DNA from: Chryseobacterium potabilaquae
GTDB taxonomy: Bacteria > Bacteroidota > Bacteroidia > Flavobacteriales > Weeksellaceae
DNA length: 64,000 bases
Assembly (NCBI RefSeq): GCF_902728265.1
Contig: NZ_CACVBR010000003.1
Location: 147,959-211,958, forward strand
Direction of reading: 5' to 3'
Position 1 is the first letter of the stretch. Every line of letters begins with the position of its first letter. A model generated the notes under the pieces. That model was not told the origin of the DNA. It was given only the letters and a program-made list of their open reading frames with translations, and did no database searches. Shown here one piece after another: positions 37,336-46,797 of this stretch. Both the position numbers and the translations under genes were made by a program.

Positions 37336-38830
37336 AAAACTTATCCATATTGACCAAATTCTAAAAAAGAATTTAAAACAATCTATTAGTCAGAAAAACT
37401 ATGATTTAGCTTTAAGACTGATAGAATTATCTACGCATTTACAATACAATTATAGTTTCAATAAGACATTGTATGATAAAGAATTAGAAGATTCTTTAAA
37501 AACAATTGCGGAATCTCTTTTTGAAACAAAAAGTATCATTCCAACGAAAGATGTTGTTTTATTTTATGATTATTTCGGGTATGATAATAGAGGACTAACC
37601 CAACAGTATTTACGGGCCTTACAAAAATTGAATAAACGAATAGTTCTTGTTTTTGAAAATAAAAACAGACACTATAAAAATGAAGCTATTTTATCCGAAA
37701 TCGAAAACTACGATAATAAGGAAATCTATTACTTGGAAGGAAATAATAGGATAGAACTGTGTGAAAGTTTGTTCAAAATTATTTTAAAGGAAAAACCAGA
37801 ACATGTATTAATGCATTTAATTCCTTGGGATACTATAGCTTATATGGCTTTTTATATCATAAAAGGAATTAAAAGATATCAAATAAATTTAACTGACCAT
37901 ACGTTTTGGTTGGGAGTAGATATTACAGATGTTAATATTGAATTTCGTTCCTATGGTTTGAATCTATCTGAACAATTAAGAAATATTCCTAGTCATAAAA
38001 ATCGGATTCTTCCTTATTATCCTATTCTATCAAAAGTCCCGTTTCAAGGTTTTGACTTTGATACAGAAAACAAAAAAATCATATTTTCAGGAAGTACATT
38101 TTATAAAATTCTGGGAAATGAATTAGAGTTTTTGGAAACTATTCATAAACTCTTACAATTGGATGACGATCTCATTTTTGTATTTGCAGGGAGTGGTAAT
38201 GGAACTGCTATTAATCAATTTATCAATAAGCGTCAATTAAATAACCGTATATTTCTCATTGGAGATCGATATGACTTGTATCAAATCATGAAACGGGTCG
38301 ACTATTATATTTCTACATTTCCGTTTACAGGTGCTTTAATGACACAAACGGCTGTTGCTGCAGATTTGCCTGTTTTTGCTTACGTAAATCCTCGAAGCCT
38401 TTTTAATGATTTAAAAGATCTTTTTTACAAATCTGATCGTTTTAAAAATATTGATCACTTAGAGGGCTTAATAGAGCAATTCTCCAATGAGCATAAGAAA
38501 GAAAAAAATATAAATGCAGGCCATGATCTTATGATTAGTGAAGAAGAATTTGCTGAAAATTTAAATAAAATATTTGACGGAGAAAACCCAATGGCTTTTT
38601 TAGAGAAAAGAGAAGATGTTCATGATTCTTATGATTCTTTTAATGCATTAATGATAGAATCGGAAAACTTCTACAATCCAGCTTATGAAAAGACAATCAA
38701 TACCTATCTTTCCCCACAAGAAAAGTATAAAATCCTACCTGGCAATCAATTAGAATATTATAAAAACTATATAAATAAAGCCAAAAATATGGCAAAAACA
38801 TTGTATTTTCGATTAGCAAGAAAACTATGA
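37322..38830 (+). CDS. GT-B-fold glycosyltransferase with extended N-terminus
   Basis: A 502-residue cytosolic protein. The C-terminal Rossmann half has [91 protein letters not shown]. This is the arrangement of GT-B donor-binding domains. The first 80 residues are helical and of unknown role. The linkage and sugar are unknown. It overlaps the aminotransferase gene by 14 bases and the next gene by 4 (ATGA), so it belongs to the main operon. Confidence 0.75.
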   Translation: MVSNKKLIHIDQILKKNLKQSISQKNYDLALRLIELSTHLQYNYSFNKTLYDKELEDSLKTIAESLFETKSIIPTKDVVLFYDYFGYDNRGLTQQYLRALQKLNKRIVLVFENKNRHYKNEAILSEIENYDNKEIYYLEGNNRIELCESLFKIILKEKPEHVLMHLIPWDTIAYMAFYIIKGIKRYQINLTDHTFWLGVDITDVNIEFRSYGLNLSEQLRNIPSHKNRILPYYPILSKVPFQGFDFDTENKKIIFSGSTFYKILGNELEFLETIHKLLQLDDDLIFVFAGSGNGTAINQFINKRQLNNRIFLIGDRYDLYQIMKRVDYYISTFPFTGALMTQTAVAADLPVFAYVNPRSLFNDLKDLFYKSDRFKNIDHLEGLIEQFSNEHKKEKNINAGHDLMISEEEFAENLNKIFDGENPMAFLEKREDVHDSYDSFNALMIESENFYNPAYEKTINTYLSPQEKYKILPGNQLEYYKNYINKAKNMAKTLYFRLARKL

Positions 38831-39441
38831 ATTTTTTCAAACACCATATCATAAAATTTATATTCAACGTTATTAATTCCAACGTTTATAAGAGTTATCA
38901 ACAAGCTAAAAATGATGCATGGGCTAAATCGAACTTTAAGACGTTTGGAAAAAACTCTCGTTTACCCGAAATATTTTGGATCAAAAACCCCCAATATATC
39001 TCGATGGGAGAAAACTTTAGTTCTTTATTCAATTTAAGATTAGAAGCATGGGATAGTTTTTACGGTCAAAAATTTAATCCAGAAATATTAATTGGCGATA
39101 ATGTTATTTTTAATTCTGATGTTCATATTGGTGCTATAGACAAAATTACGATTGGTAATAATGTTCTAATGGCAAGCAGAATATATATATCAGATCATTA
39201 TCATGGAGAGATCAGTGGAGTGGATTTAAATAAAGTTCCCAGTGAAAGGCCACTATCATCTAAAGGACCTGTAGTTATTGAAGACAATGTATGGATAGGC
39301 GAAGGAGTATGTATACTACCTGGTGTTACAATTGGGAAAAACTCTATAATAGGTGCAAATTCTGTAGTCAACAAAAGTTTCCCGGAAAACTCAGTGATTG
39401 CTGGAATACCTGCCAAACTGATAAAAACACTAGAAAAATAA
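38827..39441 (+). CDS. Left-handed beta-helix O-acetyltransferase
   Basis: A 204-residue hexapeptide-repeat acyltransferase of the maltose/galactoside type. The catalytic-loop His lies in ISDHYHGEISG. Repeats include GPVVIEDNVWIGEGVCILPGVTIGKNSIIGANSVV, with the cap ENSVIAGIPAKLIK. It probably acetylates a hydroxyl of a glycan intermediate in the cytosol, with acetyl-CoA as donor. Starts in a 4-base overlap with the preceding glycosyltransferase. Confidence 0.87.
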   Translation: MNFFKHHIIKFIFNVINSNVYKSYQQAKNDAWAKSNFKTFGKNSRLPEIFWIKNPQYISMGENFSSLFNLRLEAWDSFYGQKFNPEILIGDNVIFNSDVHIGAIDKITIGNNVLMASRIYISDHYHGEISGVDLNKVPSERPLSSKGPVVIEDNVWIGEGVCILPGVTIGKNSIIGANSVVNKSFPENSVIAGIPAKLIKTLEK

Positions 39442-39453
39442 TTAACAAATTAA

Positions 39454-40542
39454 ATGAAAACACGAGTTAGAGCGATTGCATATTATTTACCACAATATTA
39501 TCCTATTCCTGAAAATGATGAATGGTGGGAAAAAGGATTTACGGAATGGACCAATGTCACCAAGGCAAAACCGCTTTTTCCAGGACATCATCAGCCCAAC
39601 TTACCCAGTGAATTGGGATTTTATGATTTACGTATTCCTGAAATACGTCAACAACAAGCTGATCTTGCCAGAGAACATGGTATTGAAGGTTTTTGTTATT
39701 GGCATTATTGGTTTGGAAATGGAAAACGAATTTTAGATCGTGTTTTTAAAGAAGTAGTAGAAAGTGGAAAACCAAATTTTCCTTTCTGCCTAGCCTGGGC
39801 AAATGAAACCTGGAAAGGTATTTGGCATGGATTAAATGATCAGATACTAGTAGAACAAACCTATCCGGGTATTGAAGATTATACAGCTCATTTTTATGAG
39901 ATCCTGCCCGCTCTTAAGGATAGTAGATATATCAAGGTAAATAATAAACCTTTGTTCGTTATTTATAAAGCTTTTGATATTCCTAACGTTCAAATATTTT
40001 TGGATTTGTGGAATAAACTGGCTAAAGAAAATGGCTTGGAGGGATTTTATTTTGTAGGCCATCTTTTTGATTTTAGAAGATACCAAGAAATGTTGGATTT
40101 GGGTCTAGACGCAGTAAACGTGGTCCGTATGAATGAAGTACAAAGACAACTTCCAAAACCCAAACTTAGCCTGAAAGAAAAGCTTGAGCATAAACTTAAA
40201 AATTTTGCTAAAGATATCCCTAAATATGAATATAAAGATGCTATAAAAGTCTTATTAGGAGAAGAGTCTAGATATAAAAATGTGATTCCGACTTTATTTC
40301 CCAACTGGGATCACTCGCCTAGAAGTAAAGGTAAAACTTTGGTCTTACACGATTCTAATCCTGAATTGTTCAGGCAACATCTAAAAGATGCCCTCAATTT
40401 AGTGCAGGATAAACCGGAAGAAGAAAGAATTATTTTCATAAAATCCTGGAACGAATGGGCAGAAGGTAATTATCTAGAACCCGACAGACGATTTGGAAGG
40501 GCATACTTAGAGGTTTTTAAAAGTGAAAATAATATTGATTAA
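39454..40542 (+). CDS. WbsX-like (GH99-like) protein
   Basis: A 362-residue cytosolic protein of the WbsX family, distantly related to glycoside hydrolase family 99. Landmarks are the N-terminal RAIAYYLPQYYPIPENDEWWEKGFTEWTNV, the FCYWHYWFGNGKRIL segment, LAWANETW, and the C-terminal KSWNEWAEGNYLEPD. Members occur in O-antigen and capsule clusters beside glycosyltransferases. Their reaction in biosynthesis is not settled; both hydrolase and transferase roles have been proposed. It overlaps the next gene by one base (TAATG). Confidence 0.92.
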   Translation: MKTRVRAIAYYLPQYYPIPENDEWWEKGFTEWTNVTKAKPLFPGHHQPNLPSELGFYDLRIPEIRQQQADLAREHGIEGFCYWHYWFGNGKRILDRVFKEVVESGKPNFPFCLAWANETWKGIWHGLNDQILVEQTYPGIEDYTAHFYEILPALKDSRYIKVNNKPLFVIYKAFDIPNVQIFLDLWNKLAKENGLEGFYFVGHLFDFRRYQEMLDLGLDAVNVVRMNEVQRQLPKPKLSLKEKLEHKLKNFAKDIPKYEYKDAIKVLLGEESRYKNVIPTLFPNWDHSPRSKGKTLVLHDSNPELFRQHLKDALNLVQDKPEEERIIFIKSWNEWAEGNYLEPDRRFGRAYLEVFKSENNID

Positions 40543-41483
40543 TGCAGATATCAGTAATTATCCCGGTGTATAATGCGGTATCTTTTATAGATAAAGCAGT
40601 ACAATCTGCATTGCAGTTTCCGGAGGTCAAGGAGATTTTGTTAATAGATGATGGCTCAACAGATGGCTCCATTGAGATTTGTAAAAAAGTTAGCGAGCAT
40701 AATGAGGTCGTAAAATTTTTACAACATCATGATAAAAAGAATCATGGTGTTTCCTATACACGAAATTTTGGCATTGAAAGAGCATCAAAAGAATTCATTA
40801 CCTTTTTGGATGCCGACGACTATTATTTACCTAATCGATTTGATGCGGAAAGAGAATACTTTAAAGACCCAAAAATCGATGGTGTTTTTGGTGCCATCTC
40901 AACTGAATTTGTAACTCAAAAAGGCAAAGATGAATATATGGAAAAGTTTGGTAATGATGGATTAACAACGGTCTATCAGGAAGCCGAAGGCATCGAGGTA
41001 TTTTATGGATTGTCACAGATAAATCAAGAGTTTGGTACGTTTTTCTCTATGATTGCACTTACGATTAAAAAAAGTGTATTGGAAAATCCTACGCTAAGAC
41101 TTAATGAAAATTTAAAAATTGGAGAAGATAAAGAGTTTATAGTTAAGCTATCTTATTTAGCAAATTTAAAATCTGGTTTTATTAGTACTCCTGTTGCGGT
41201 TCGTACCGGTCATGAAAATAATACAATTACAAAAATTAAAAATTATTCTGCTGATTATTTTCATCATCAATCTCTTATTTTTAAAGCATTATACGAATGG
41301 GCTAGAAAAGAAAAGGGTATGCATGAAAAAGCGCTTGAACTTTTTAAATATCAATATTTATCTACAAAAATAGCAAGCCAAAAAGGAATAATAAAATTTT
41401 TGAGCTTTTTTAGATACTCTCTTTTTAATCCTCAGCTTTTAAAAACAAGATACAGATACTATGCATTAAAAAACAACGCATAA
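40542..41483 (+). CDS. GT2 glycosyltransferase, paralogue A
   Basis: A 313-residue cytosolic family-2 transferase: ISVIIPVYNAVSFIDKAVQSALQF at the start, LLIDDGSTDGSIEI, and the metal-binding FLDADDYYLPNRF. A C-terminal helical part includes a conserved AVRTGHENNTIT. Three other genes (44831, 46798, 47804) are close relatives, pointing to duplication and divergence for successive linkages of one repeat unit. Translationally coupled to the WbsX gene. Confidence 0.9.
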   Translation: MQISVIIPVYNAVSFIDKAVQSALQFPEVKEILLIDDGSTDGSIEICKKVSEHNEVVKFLQHHDKKNHGVSYTRNFGIERASKEFITFLDADDYYLPNRFDAEREYFKDPKIDGVFGAISTEFVTQKGKDEYMEKFGNDGLTTVYQEAEGIEVFYGLSQINQEFGTFFSMIALTIKKSVLENPTLRLNENLKIGEDKEFIVKLSYLANLKSGFISTPVAVRTGHENNTITKIKNYSADYFHHQSLIFKALYEWARKEKGMHEKALELFKYQYLSTKIASQKGIIKFLSFFRYSLFNPQLLKTRYRYYALKNNA

Positions 41484-41557
41484 AATTTTTGCATACATTG
41501 CATAGATCGAACAAAACCTCATCATCTTAATCTCTATCTAAATAGAAAAAAAATTAA

Positions 41558-42226
41558 ATGATTATTGGAAATGGAATATTAGCTAATGCTTTGATTCCCT
41601 ACGACAGAGACGATATTATTTTCTTTGCGTCAGGAGTATCAAACTCTTTAGAAACAAGAAATAGCGAGTTTGAAAGAGAAATTACTCTTTTACAAACAAC
41701 TCTTGAAAAAAATGCAAATAAAAAGTTAGTCTATTTTTCGACTTGTAGTATTTATGATAGCTCAAAAACCCAAAGCCCATATGTGCTTCACAAACTAAAC
41801 ATTGAGTCTAAAATAGTTCAGGATTTTGAAAATTTTGCTATTTTTAGAATTGGGAATGCGATAGGTAAAGGAGGAAACCCAAATACTCTTATTAATTTTC
41901 TAAAAAACTCGATTGAAAGTAGAACAAAAATATGGGTACATAAAAATGCTGGAAGATCTATTATAGGCGTGAATGATATTGCATTATTTATAAATTTACA
42001 TTTAAATTCAATAAATAAAAAAATTATAAACCTTTCCTACCCTCATCAGTTTGCTCCCATAGATATTGTCTTTTCTTTAGAAAAATATCTGGGTCGTAAA
42101 GCTTGTTATGAGATCATAAATGAAGGTGATTTTTATGATATTGAATTCGAAAAATTGATCTACGATTATTTTGAAAATATATCCGCTACAAAATATTTAG
42201 ATAAAACGATCGCTTTATATATATGA
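41558..42226 (+). CDS. Short NAD-dependent epimerase/dehydratase-like protein
   Basis: A 222-residue Rossmann protein with an abbreviated extended-SDR layout. The N-terminal glycine motif is MIIGNGILANAL. Further motifs are FASGVSNS, the strand LVYFSTCSIYD (Ser/Thr position) and YVLHKLNIE (Tyr-x-x-x-Lys). The usual first residues and C-terminal substrate lobe are short, since family members are about 300 residues. It probably modifies a nucleotide sugar, but activity is not assured. A 74-base gap precedes it. Confidence 0.72.
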   Translation: MIIGNGILANALIPYDRDDIIFFASGVSNSLETRNSEFEREITLLQTTLEKNANKKLVYFSTCSIYDSSKTQSPYVLHKLNIESKIVQDFENFAIFRIGNAIGKGGNPNTLINFLKNSIESRTKIWVHKNAGRSIIGVNDIALFINLHLNSINKKIINLSYPHQFAPIDIVFSLEKYLGRKACYEIINEGDFYDIEFEKLIYDYFENISATKYLDKTIALYI

Positions 42227-42251
42227 TTTATACCGAAAATAACTCACACAA

Positions 42252-43007
42252 ATGCAACTATTACAAAAAATCAAAAAAAAATTAAAGCTCATTTACTTTT
42301 CTGGATCGAACTACCATTGCCCTTTTTGTGGATATTCCTCAAAATCACTGGAGGTTGTGGGACATGATTTACCAGTGCTAAGAGAAAAGCAGGTAATCGG
42401 AGGAGGAAGAAGACCGGCAGGGTGCTATAAATGTCACTCTCGAGATAGAGAGAGACTTTTATATGCCTTTATCATTGAAGAACTAAAACTACCTCCAGAA
42501 ACCCGCATCTTACATATTGCCCCTGAAATAAAATTATCAAAAATTCTTTTGAACAAAAATTTCAACGAATATATATGCGGAGACTTACATACACCTGGAT
42601 ATCACTACCCAGATTATGTAAAAAATATTAATATTTTGAATATTCCCTACGAAGACAATCATTTTGATATTGTAATCTGCAATCACGTTTTGGAGCATAT
42701 ACCTCAAGATATCGAGGCGATGACTGAACTACGCAGAGTACTGAAACCTGGAGGCAAAGCCATACTACAAGTCCCTATTTCTAAAAACAATCAATCAACT
42801 CATGAAGATTTCACCATTTCTGATCCAAAGAAGAGGGAGGAACTCTTTGGACAATTTGATCATGTTAGAATTTATGGACAAGATTATTTTTCCCGATTAG
42901 AAAGTGCTGGTTTTCTTGTAAACAAAGTTAATATTTCGGAAAAATACAAAAAGTTAGGAGTAAATCCTGCTGAAGACATTTTCTTTTGTGAAAAGAAAAA
43001 TACATAA
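42252..43007 (+). CDS. SAM-dependent methyltransferase with N-terminal zinc-ribbon
   Basis: 251 residues. Residues about 20-60 carry two cysteine pairs (HCPFCGYSS and GCYKCHSRDRER) that would bind zinc. A class I methyltransferase fold follows, with HIAPEIKLSKIL (SAM-binding strand), GDLHTPGYHYPDY and FDIVICNHVLEHIPQD, EALRRVLKPGG-type motif IV (here ELRRVLKPGGKAILQVPI). It is probably a sugar or glycan methylase for the polysaccharide. Lies between the epimerase-like gene and the asparagine-synthase-like gene. Confidence 0.88.
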   Translation: MQLLQKIKKKLKLIYFSGSNYHCPFCGYSSKSLEVVGHDLPVLREKQVIGGGRRPAGCYKCHSRDRERLLYAFIIEELKLPPETRILHIAPEIKLSKILLNKNFNEYICGDLHTPGYHYPDYVKNINILNIPYEDNHFDIVICNHVLEHIPQDIEAMTELRRVLKPGGKAILQVPISKNNQSTHEDFTISDPKKREELFGQFDHVRIYGQDYFSRLESAGFLVNKVNISEKYKKLGVNPAEDIFFCEKKNT

Positions 43008-43034
43008 AACAAGAAAAAGCAAACATTAGAATAT

Positions 43035-44831
43035 ATGTGTGGAATAGCCGGAATTATAACACCTAATGCAAAAAACTACCAAAATGAAATTCAGAAAATG
43101 ACAAATGCCATAGCGCATCGTGGTCCAGATTCTGCTCATCATGAGTTTTACGAAAATGCGGCATTAGGACATCGTAGGTTATCAATTATAGATTTATCTG
43201 AAAATGGTAAACAGCCTATGTTTTCAAATACCCAGAATGAGTGTATTGTTCTCAACGGTGAAATCTATGGTTATCTTGATATAAAAAAACAGTATCCAGA
43301 GTATCCTTATCGTGGAGGTTCCGATACTGAGGTTATTCTCGCTATGTATCAAAGAAAACAGGAAAATCTCATTCATGATTTACCCGGAATGTTTTCCTTT
43401 GCAATCTGGGATGAAGAAAAGAAACAGCTTTTTTGTGCAAGAGATCGATTTGGAGAGAAACCTTTTTATTATGCTATTGGCCCTCATAATGAATTTATTT
43501 TTGCGTCAGAAATTAAAGCTATTCTTGCATCAGGATTAATTCAGCCCACAGTAGACCAAAAGGCTCTATCCCATTATCTTCAATATGGATATGTAAGCTC
43601 CTATCAAAGTATTTATAGTAATATTTATATACTTCCTCCAGCTCATCAGTTGATTTGGAGAAATAACAAATTAAGTATTTCGCGTTATTACAGTTTACCC
43701 ACTAAAGACAGAAATTTAAGCTTATCGGATGCCAAAGAAGAGTTTTTCTACTTATTAAAAAACGCAGTTAAAAAACAACTTATTGCGGATGTAGAAGTTG
43801 GAAGCTTTTTAAGTGGTGGCCTAGACTCATCTACTATAGTTGCTTTGGTGAATGAATTTTTACCCCAACAAACAACCATTAGTTTTGGATATGATCATAA
43901 AGATAACGAACTAAAATACGCAAAAGAGATTGCGGAAAAATACAAAACCAATCATATTGAAGTCCATGAAAAAAAAGAAGATTTAGCGACCTCTCTTTTG
44001 AAAGTTTCAAAGTTTCTAGATGAACCATTTGAAAATACTTCCTATATTCCTCATTATGAAATTTGTAAAAATGCCAGAAAAAATCTTACCGTAGTATTAT
44101 CAGGGGATGTGGGCGATGAGCTATTTGGAGGATACCATTATTATACCGTTGAAAATAAAATGAGAAATCATTTTAGTTATAAAAGTATTATAGCAAAATT
44201 TGGATTGAAATTATATCAAAAATTTAGGACCTCATCTTATCTTTCTCAGAAAAATATAGAATACTCATCTATCTTAGACTTTCATTTAAATTCTGTAAAA
44301 AATGCCTTCAATAAAGATGAACGAAGATTATTAGGGATTTCCGCGGAATATAGTCAGGAATATAGCTTTACACCGAATCCTGATTCATTGAATGATATTA
44401 TGAGGGTCGACCTTGAAAACTATGTTCCTTCTGATATGATGGTAAAATCTGATAGAATGGCTATGGCTAATTCATTAGAAGTAAGAACCCCTTTCTTAGA
44501 TTTAGATTTTGCAGAATTTTGCATTCAACTCCCGGAACAATTAAAACTTGACCACAATAATGATAAAATCATCCTTCGTGAAGCGATGGGTGCCTACTGG
44601 ACAGAGACCATAAGAAATCGTCATAAACAAGGCTTTGGAATGGGATTGGAAAGTTGGTTTGAAGAAGAGAACCTCATCAACTTATCCAATGATCTGCTTA
44701 AAAATCGAGATCAAAAAGTCTTTAAATATATTGATTTTGATAGGGCACAAAAGTTTTTGAATAAGGATCATAAACATTGGAATTTACTACAACTTGCTCT
44801 TTGGGCTCATAATAACGAATCTATACTATAA
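43035..44831 (+). CDS. asnB: Asparagine synthase-like glutamine amidotransferase
   Basis: A 598-residue enzyme of the AsnB family. The nucleophile Cys2 (MCGIAGII), the glutaminase motifs RGPDS and LNGEIYGY, and the synthetase PP-loop VEVGSFLSGGLDSSTIVAL are intact. LSGDVGDELFGGYHYY and VRTPFLDLDFAEF are also present. In a polysaccharide locus such proteins often amidate a uronic acid rather than aspartate. Ugd upstream could supply the uronic acid. True asparagine synthesis cannot be excluded. It overlaps the next GT2 gene by one base. Confidence 0.9.
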   Translation: MCGIAGIITPNAKNYQNEIQKMTNAIAHRGPDSAHHEFYENAALGHRRLSIIDLSENGKQPMFSNTQNECIVLNGEIYGYLDIKKQYPEYPYRGGSDTEVILAMYQRKQENLIHDLPGMFSFAIWDEEKKQLFCARDRFGEKPFYYAIGPHNEFIFASEIKAILASGLIQPTVDQKALSHYLQYGYVSSYQSIYSNIYILPPAHQLIWRNNKLSISRYYSLPTKDRNLSLSDAKEEFFYLLKNAVKKQLIADVEVGSFLSGGLDSSTIVALVNEFLPQQTTISFGYDHKDNELKYAKEIAEKYKTNHIEVHEKKEDLATSLLKVSKFLDEPFENTSYIPHYEICKNARKNLTVVLSGDVGDELFGGYHYYTVENKMRNHFSYKSIIAKFGLKLYQKFRTSSYLSQKNIEYSSILDFHLNSVKNAFNKDERRLLGISAEYSQEYSFTPNPDSLNDIMRVDLENYVPSDMMVKSDRMAMANSLEVRTPFLDLDFAEFCIQLPEQLKLDHNNDKIILREAMGAYWTETIRNRHKQGFGMGLESWFEEENLINLSNDLLKNRDQKVFKYIDFDRAQKFLNKDHKHWNLLQLALWAHNNESIL

Positions 44832-45769
44832 TGTTTGAAGTTTCTGTCATAATCCCCGTATATAATGCTGCTGAATTCCTTGAAAAATCAGTAAATTCTG
44901 CAGTGCATTTTAATGAAGTTAAAGAAATTATTTTAATTGAAGACAAATCAACAGACAATTCATTAGAGCTATGCAAAAGACTCGTTTCTGAAAATCCAAA
45001 AATAAAACTATTTCAACATCCTGATAAAGAAAATCATGGAGCGGCTGCTTCCAGAAATTTGGGAATTGAAAAATCAACAGGAACATTCATTACTTTTTTA
45101 GATGCTGACGATTACTATCTTCCCAATAGATTTAATTCCGAAAAAAAACTATTTGAAGACCCCAAAATTGAAGGCGTATTTGGAGCAATCAGTATTGAAT
45201 ATATAACCGAAAAAGGGCGAAAGGAATTTCAATCTAAATTTTCAGATACTACTCTTACTACCGTTAACTATCCAGCAGAAGGAAAAGAAGTATTTAAAGG
45301 ATTATTAGGATTGACACCAAAAGTATTTGGTACCTTTTTTCATTTAAACGCACTTACTCTAAGAAGATCCTCCATAGAAGCCCATAATTTAAGATTCAAT
45401 AAAGATCTTCGAGTTCACCAAGACTCTGATTTCATTATAAAATTAGCATATCATTGTTATTTAAAATCGGGAATCATAGACCACGCTGTAGCTGTAAGAG
45501 GAGTTCATGATGATAATAGAATTACAAAAATTATTAAATATTCCCATGAATATAATCAAAGACAATTTCTCTTATGGCAATCACAATATGACTGGGCCTT
45601 GCATCATAAAGTACCTAAACAATATCAAAAAAACATTTATTTAAGATATAAATCGTTTGATTTATCTTTAAAAAGTGGGGTAAAAAAGTTTTTTTGTATC
45701 ATTTTAGAATCTATAAAAAATCCAAAAATATTAAAAACTCAATATCGTTTTGCCTACCTTAAACGGTAA
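44831..45769 (+). CDS. GT2 glycosyltransferase, paralogue B
   Basis: A 312-residue relative of paralogue A, sharing VSVIIPVYNAAEFLEKSVNSAVHFNEVKEIILIEDKS, HPDKENHGAAASRNLGIEKSTG and FLDADDYYLPNRF. It also has a C-terminal AVRGVHDDNRIT. The invariant Asp residues of GT-A enzymes are present. Sugar and linkage are unknown. Starts in a one-base overlap with the amidotransferase. Confidence 0.9.
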   Translation: MFEVSVIIPVYNAAEFLEKSVNSAVHFNEVKEIILIEDKSTDNSLELCKRLVSENPKIKLFQHPDKENHGAAASRNLGIEKSTGTFITFLDADDYYLPNRFNSEKKLFEDPKIEGVFGAISIEYITEKGRKEFQSKFSDTTLTTVNYPAEGKEVFKGLLGLTPKVFGTFFHLNALTLRRSSIEAHNLRFNKDLRVHQDSDFIIKLAYHCYLKSGIIDHAVAVRGVHDDNRITKIIKYSHEYNQRQFLLWQSQYDWALHHKVPKQYQKNIYLRYKSFDLSLKSGVKKFFCIILESIKNPKILKTQYRFAYLKR

Positions 45770-45788
45770 TCTTAAGTGAACACAAATA

Positions 45789-46778
45789 ATGAAACTAAAT
45801 AATTTACAAATTTTAAGAGGCATATCTGCCCTACTGGTTTGTTGTTTCCATCTGAAAGAATATATCAACTTCACAAGCATCAATCTTGGAGATATTCTAT
45901 TTGGAAATGGGAGTATTGGGGTTCCTATATTTTTTGTAATTAGTGGATTTATTATGACCTATACCACATACAAAATCAATATTGAGAGCGGAAACCTAAA
46001 AAAAGAAATAATTTCATTTTATAAAAAAAGAATCACAAGAATAGTTCCTTTATATTATCTTCTTACGCTAGGATGGATGATCATGGGGGGAAACTTTCTA
46101 TTGTATTTTTATGGAGAATACTTTTCCAGGCTACTTCATTCTGTATTATTTTTGCCTCAAAAAAACACATTTCCGGTTCTTTATTTGGGATGGTCCCTTA
46201 ATTATGAAATGTTTTTTTATTTAATATTTGGAATTTTCTTATTTTTTTCAAATAAAAAAAGATATCTGCTCATTATAGCTTTTTTCGTAACAAGTTATTT
46301 CTTAGGTCATATCTTTAAGCCAGAGCATCCCTATTTATTAATGATTACTAATTATTTGAATCTCTATTTTGTAGCCGGTATTATTTTATCTTTGCTCTTA
46401 AAAAGATATTCAGTCCCTAAAAATTATGCCATTATAATTTCAAGTATAGGAATACTATTTTTCGTATTGATATTATTAAATATCATTCGATTTGAGAATA
46501 ACTTACTTACATTATTTACAGTATCATTATTTGTATTTTCATTTTTACTATTCGACTATACTTTTCAATATAAAGGAAATAAATTTTTAATATTTTTAGG
46601 AGATATATCCTATTCTTTTTACTTATCTCATCCTTTTGTTGAGATATTTTTTAGAAGATTCAAGGTAGATGGCTATATAAATCTTCCTTATTTTGCATTT
46701 AAAATTATAATTGCCATAGTTGTTGCTGCATTTTTACACCATTTTATAGAAAAAAAAATAACAAAATATATAATATAA
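45789..46778 (+). CDS. Acyltransferase family 3 (OafA-like) membrane O-acyltransferase
   Basis: 329 residues with about ten hydrophobic segments. The family's N-terminal motif is intact (LQILRGISALLVCCFHLKEY, with RG and the catalytic-site His). GVPIFFVISGFIMTY follows, and the C-terminal SYSFYLSHPFVE is also typical. Members transfer acetyl or other acyl groups to glycans across the inner membrane. The gene is AT-rich compared with the GT2 genes on both sides, which may mark later insertion. Confidence 0.92.
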   Translation: MKLNNLQILRGISALLVCCFHLKEYINFTSINLGDILFGNGSIGVPIFFVISGFIMTYTTYKINIESGNLKKEIISFYKKRITRIVPLYYLLTLGWMIMGGNFLLYFYGEYFSRLLHSVLFLPQKNTFPVLYLGWSLNYEMFFYLIFGIFLFFSNKKRYLLIIAFFVTSYFLGHIFKPEHPYLLMITNYLNLYFVAGIILSLLLKRYSVPKNYAIIISSIGILFFVLILLNIIRFENNLLTLFTVSLFVFSFLLFDYTFQYKGNKFLIFLGDISYSFYLSHPFVEIFFRRFKVDGYINLPYFAFKIIIAIVVAAFLHHFIEKKITKYII

Positions 46779-46797
46779 CATTAAAAAACTAGTCAAA

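Noticed and set aside
41558..42226. Epimerase-like gene as a pseudogene
   Set aside because: It is short, but the frame is intact and both the nucleotide-binding and Tyr-x3-Lys motifs are kept, so a decayed gene is not shown.
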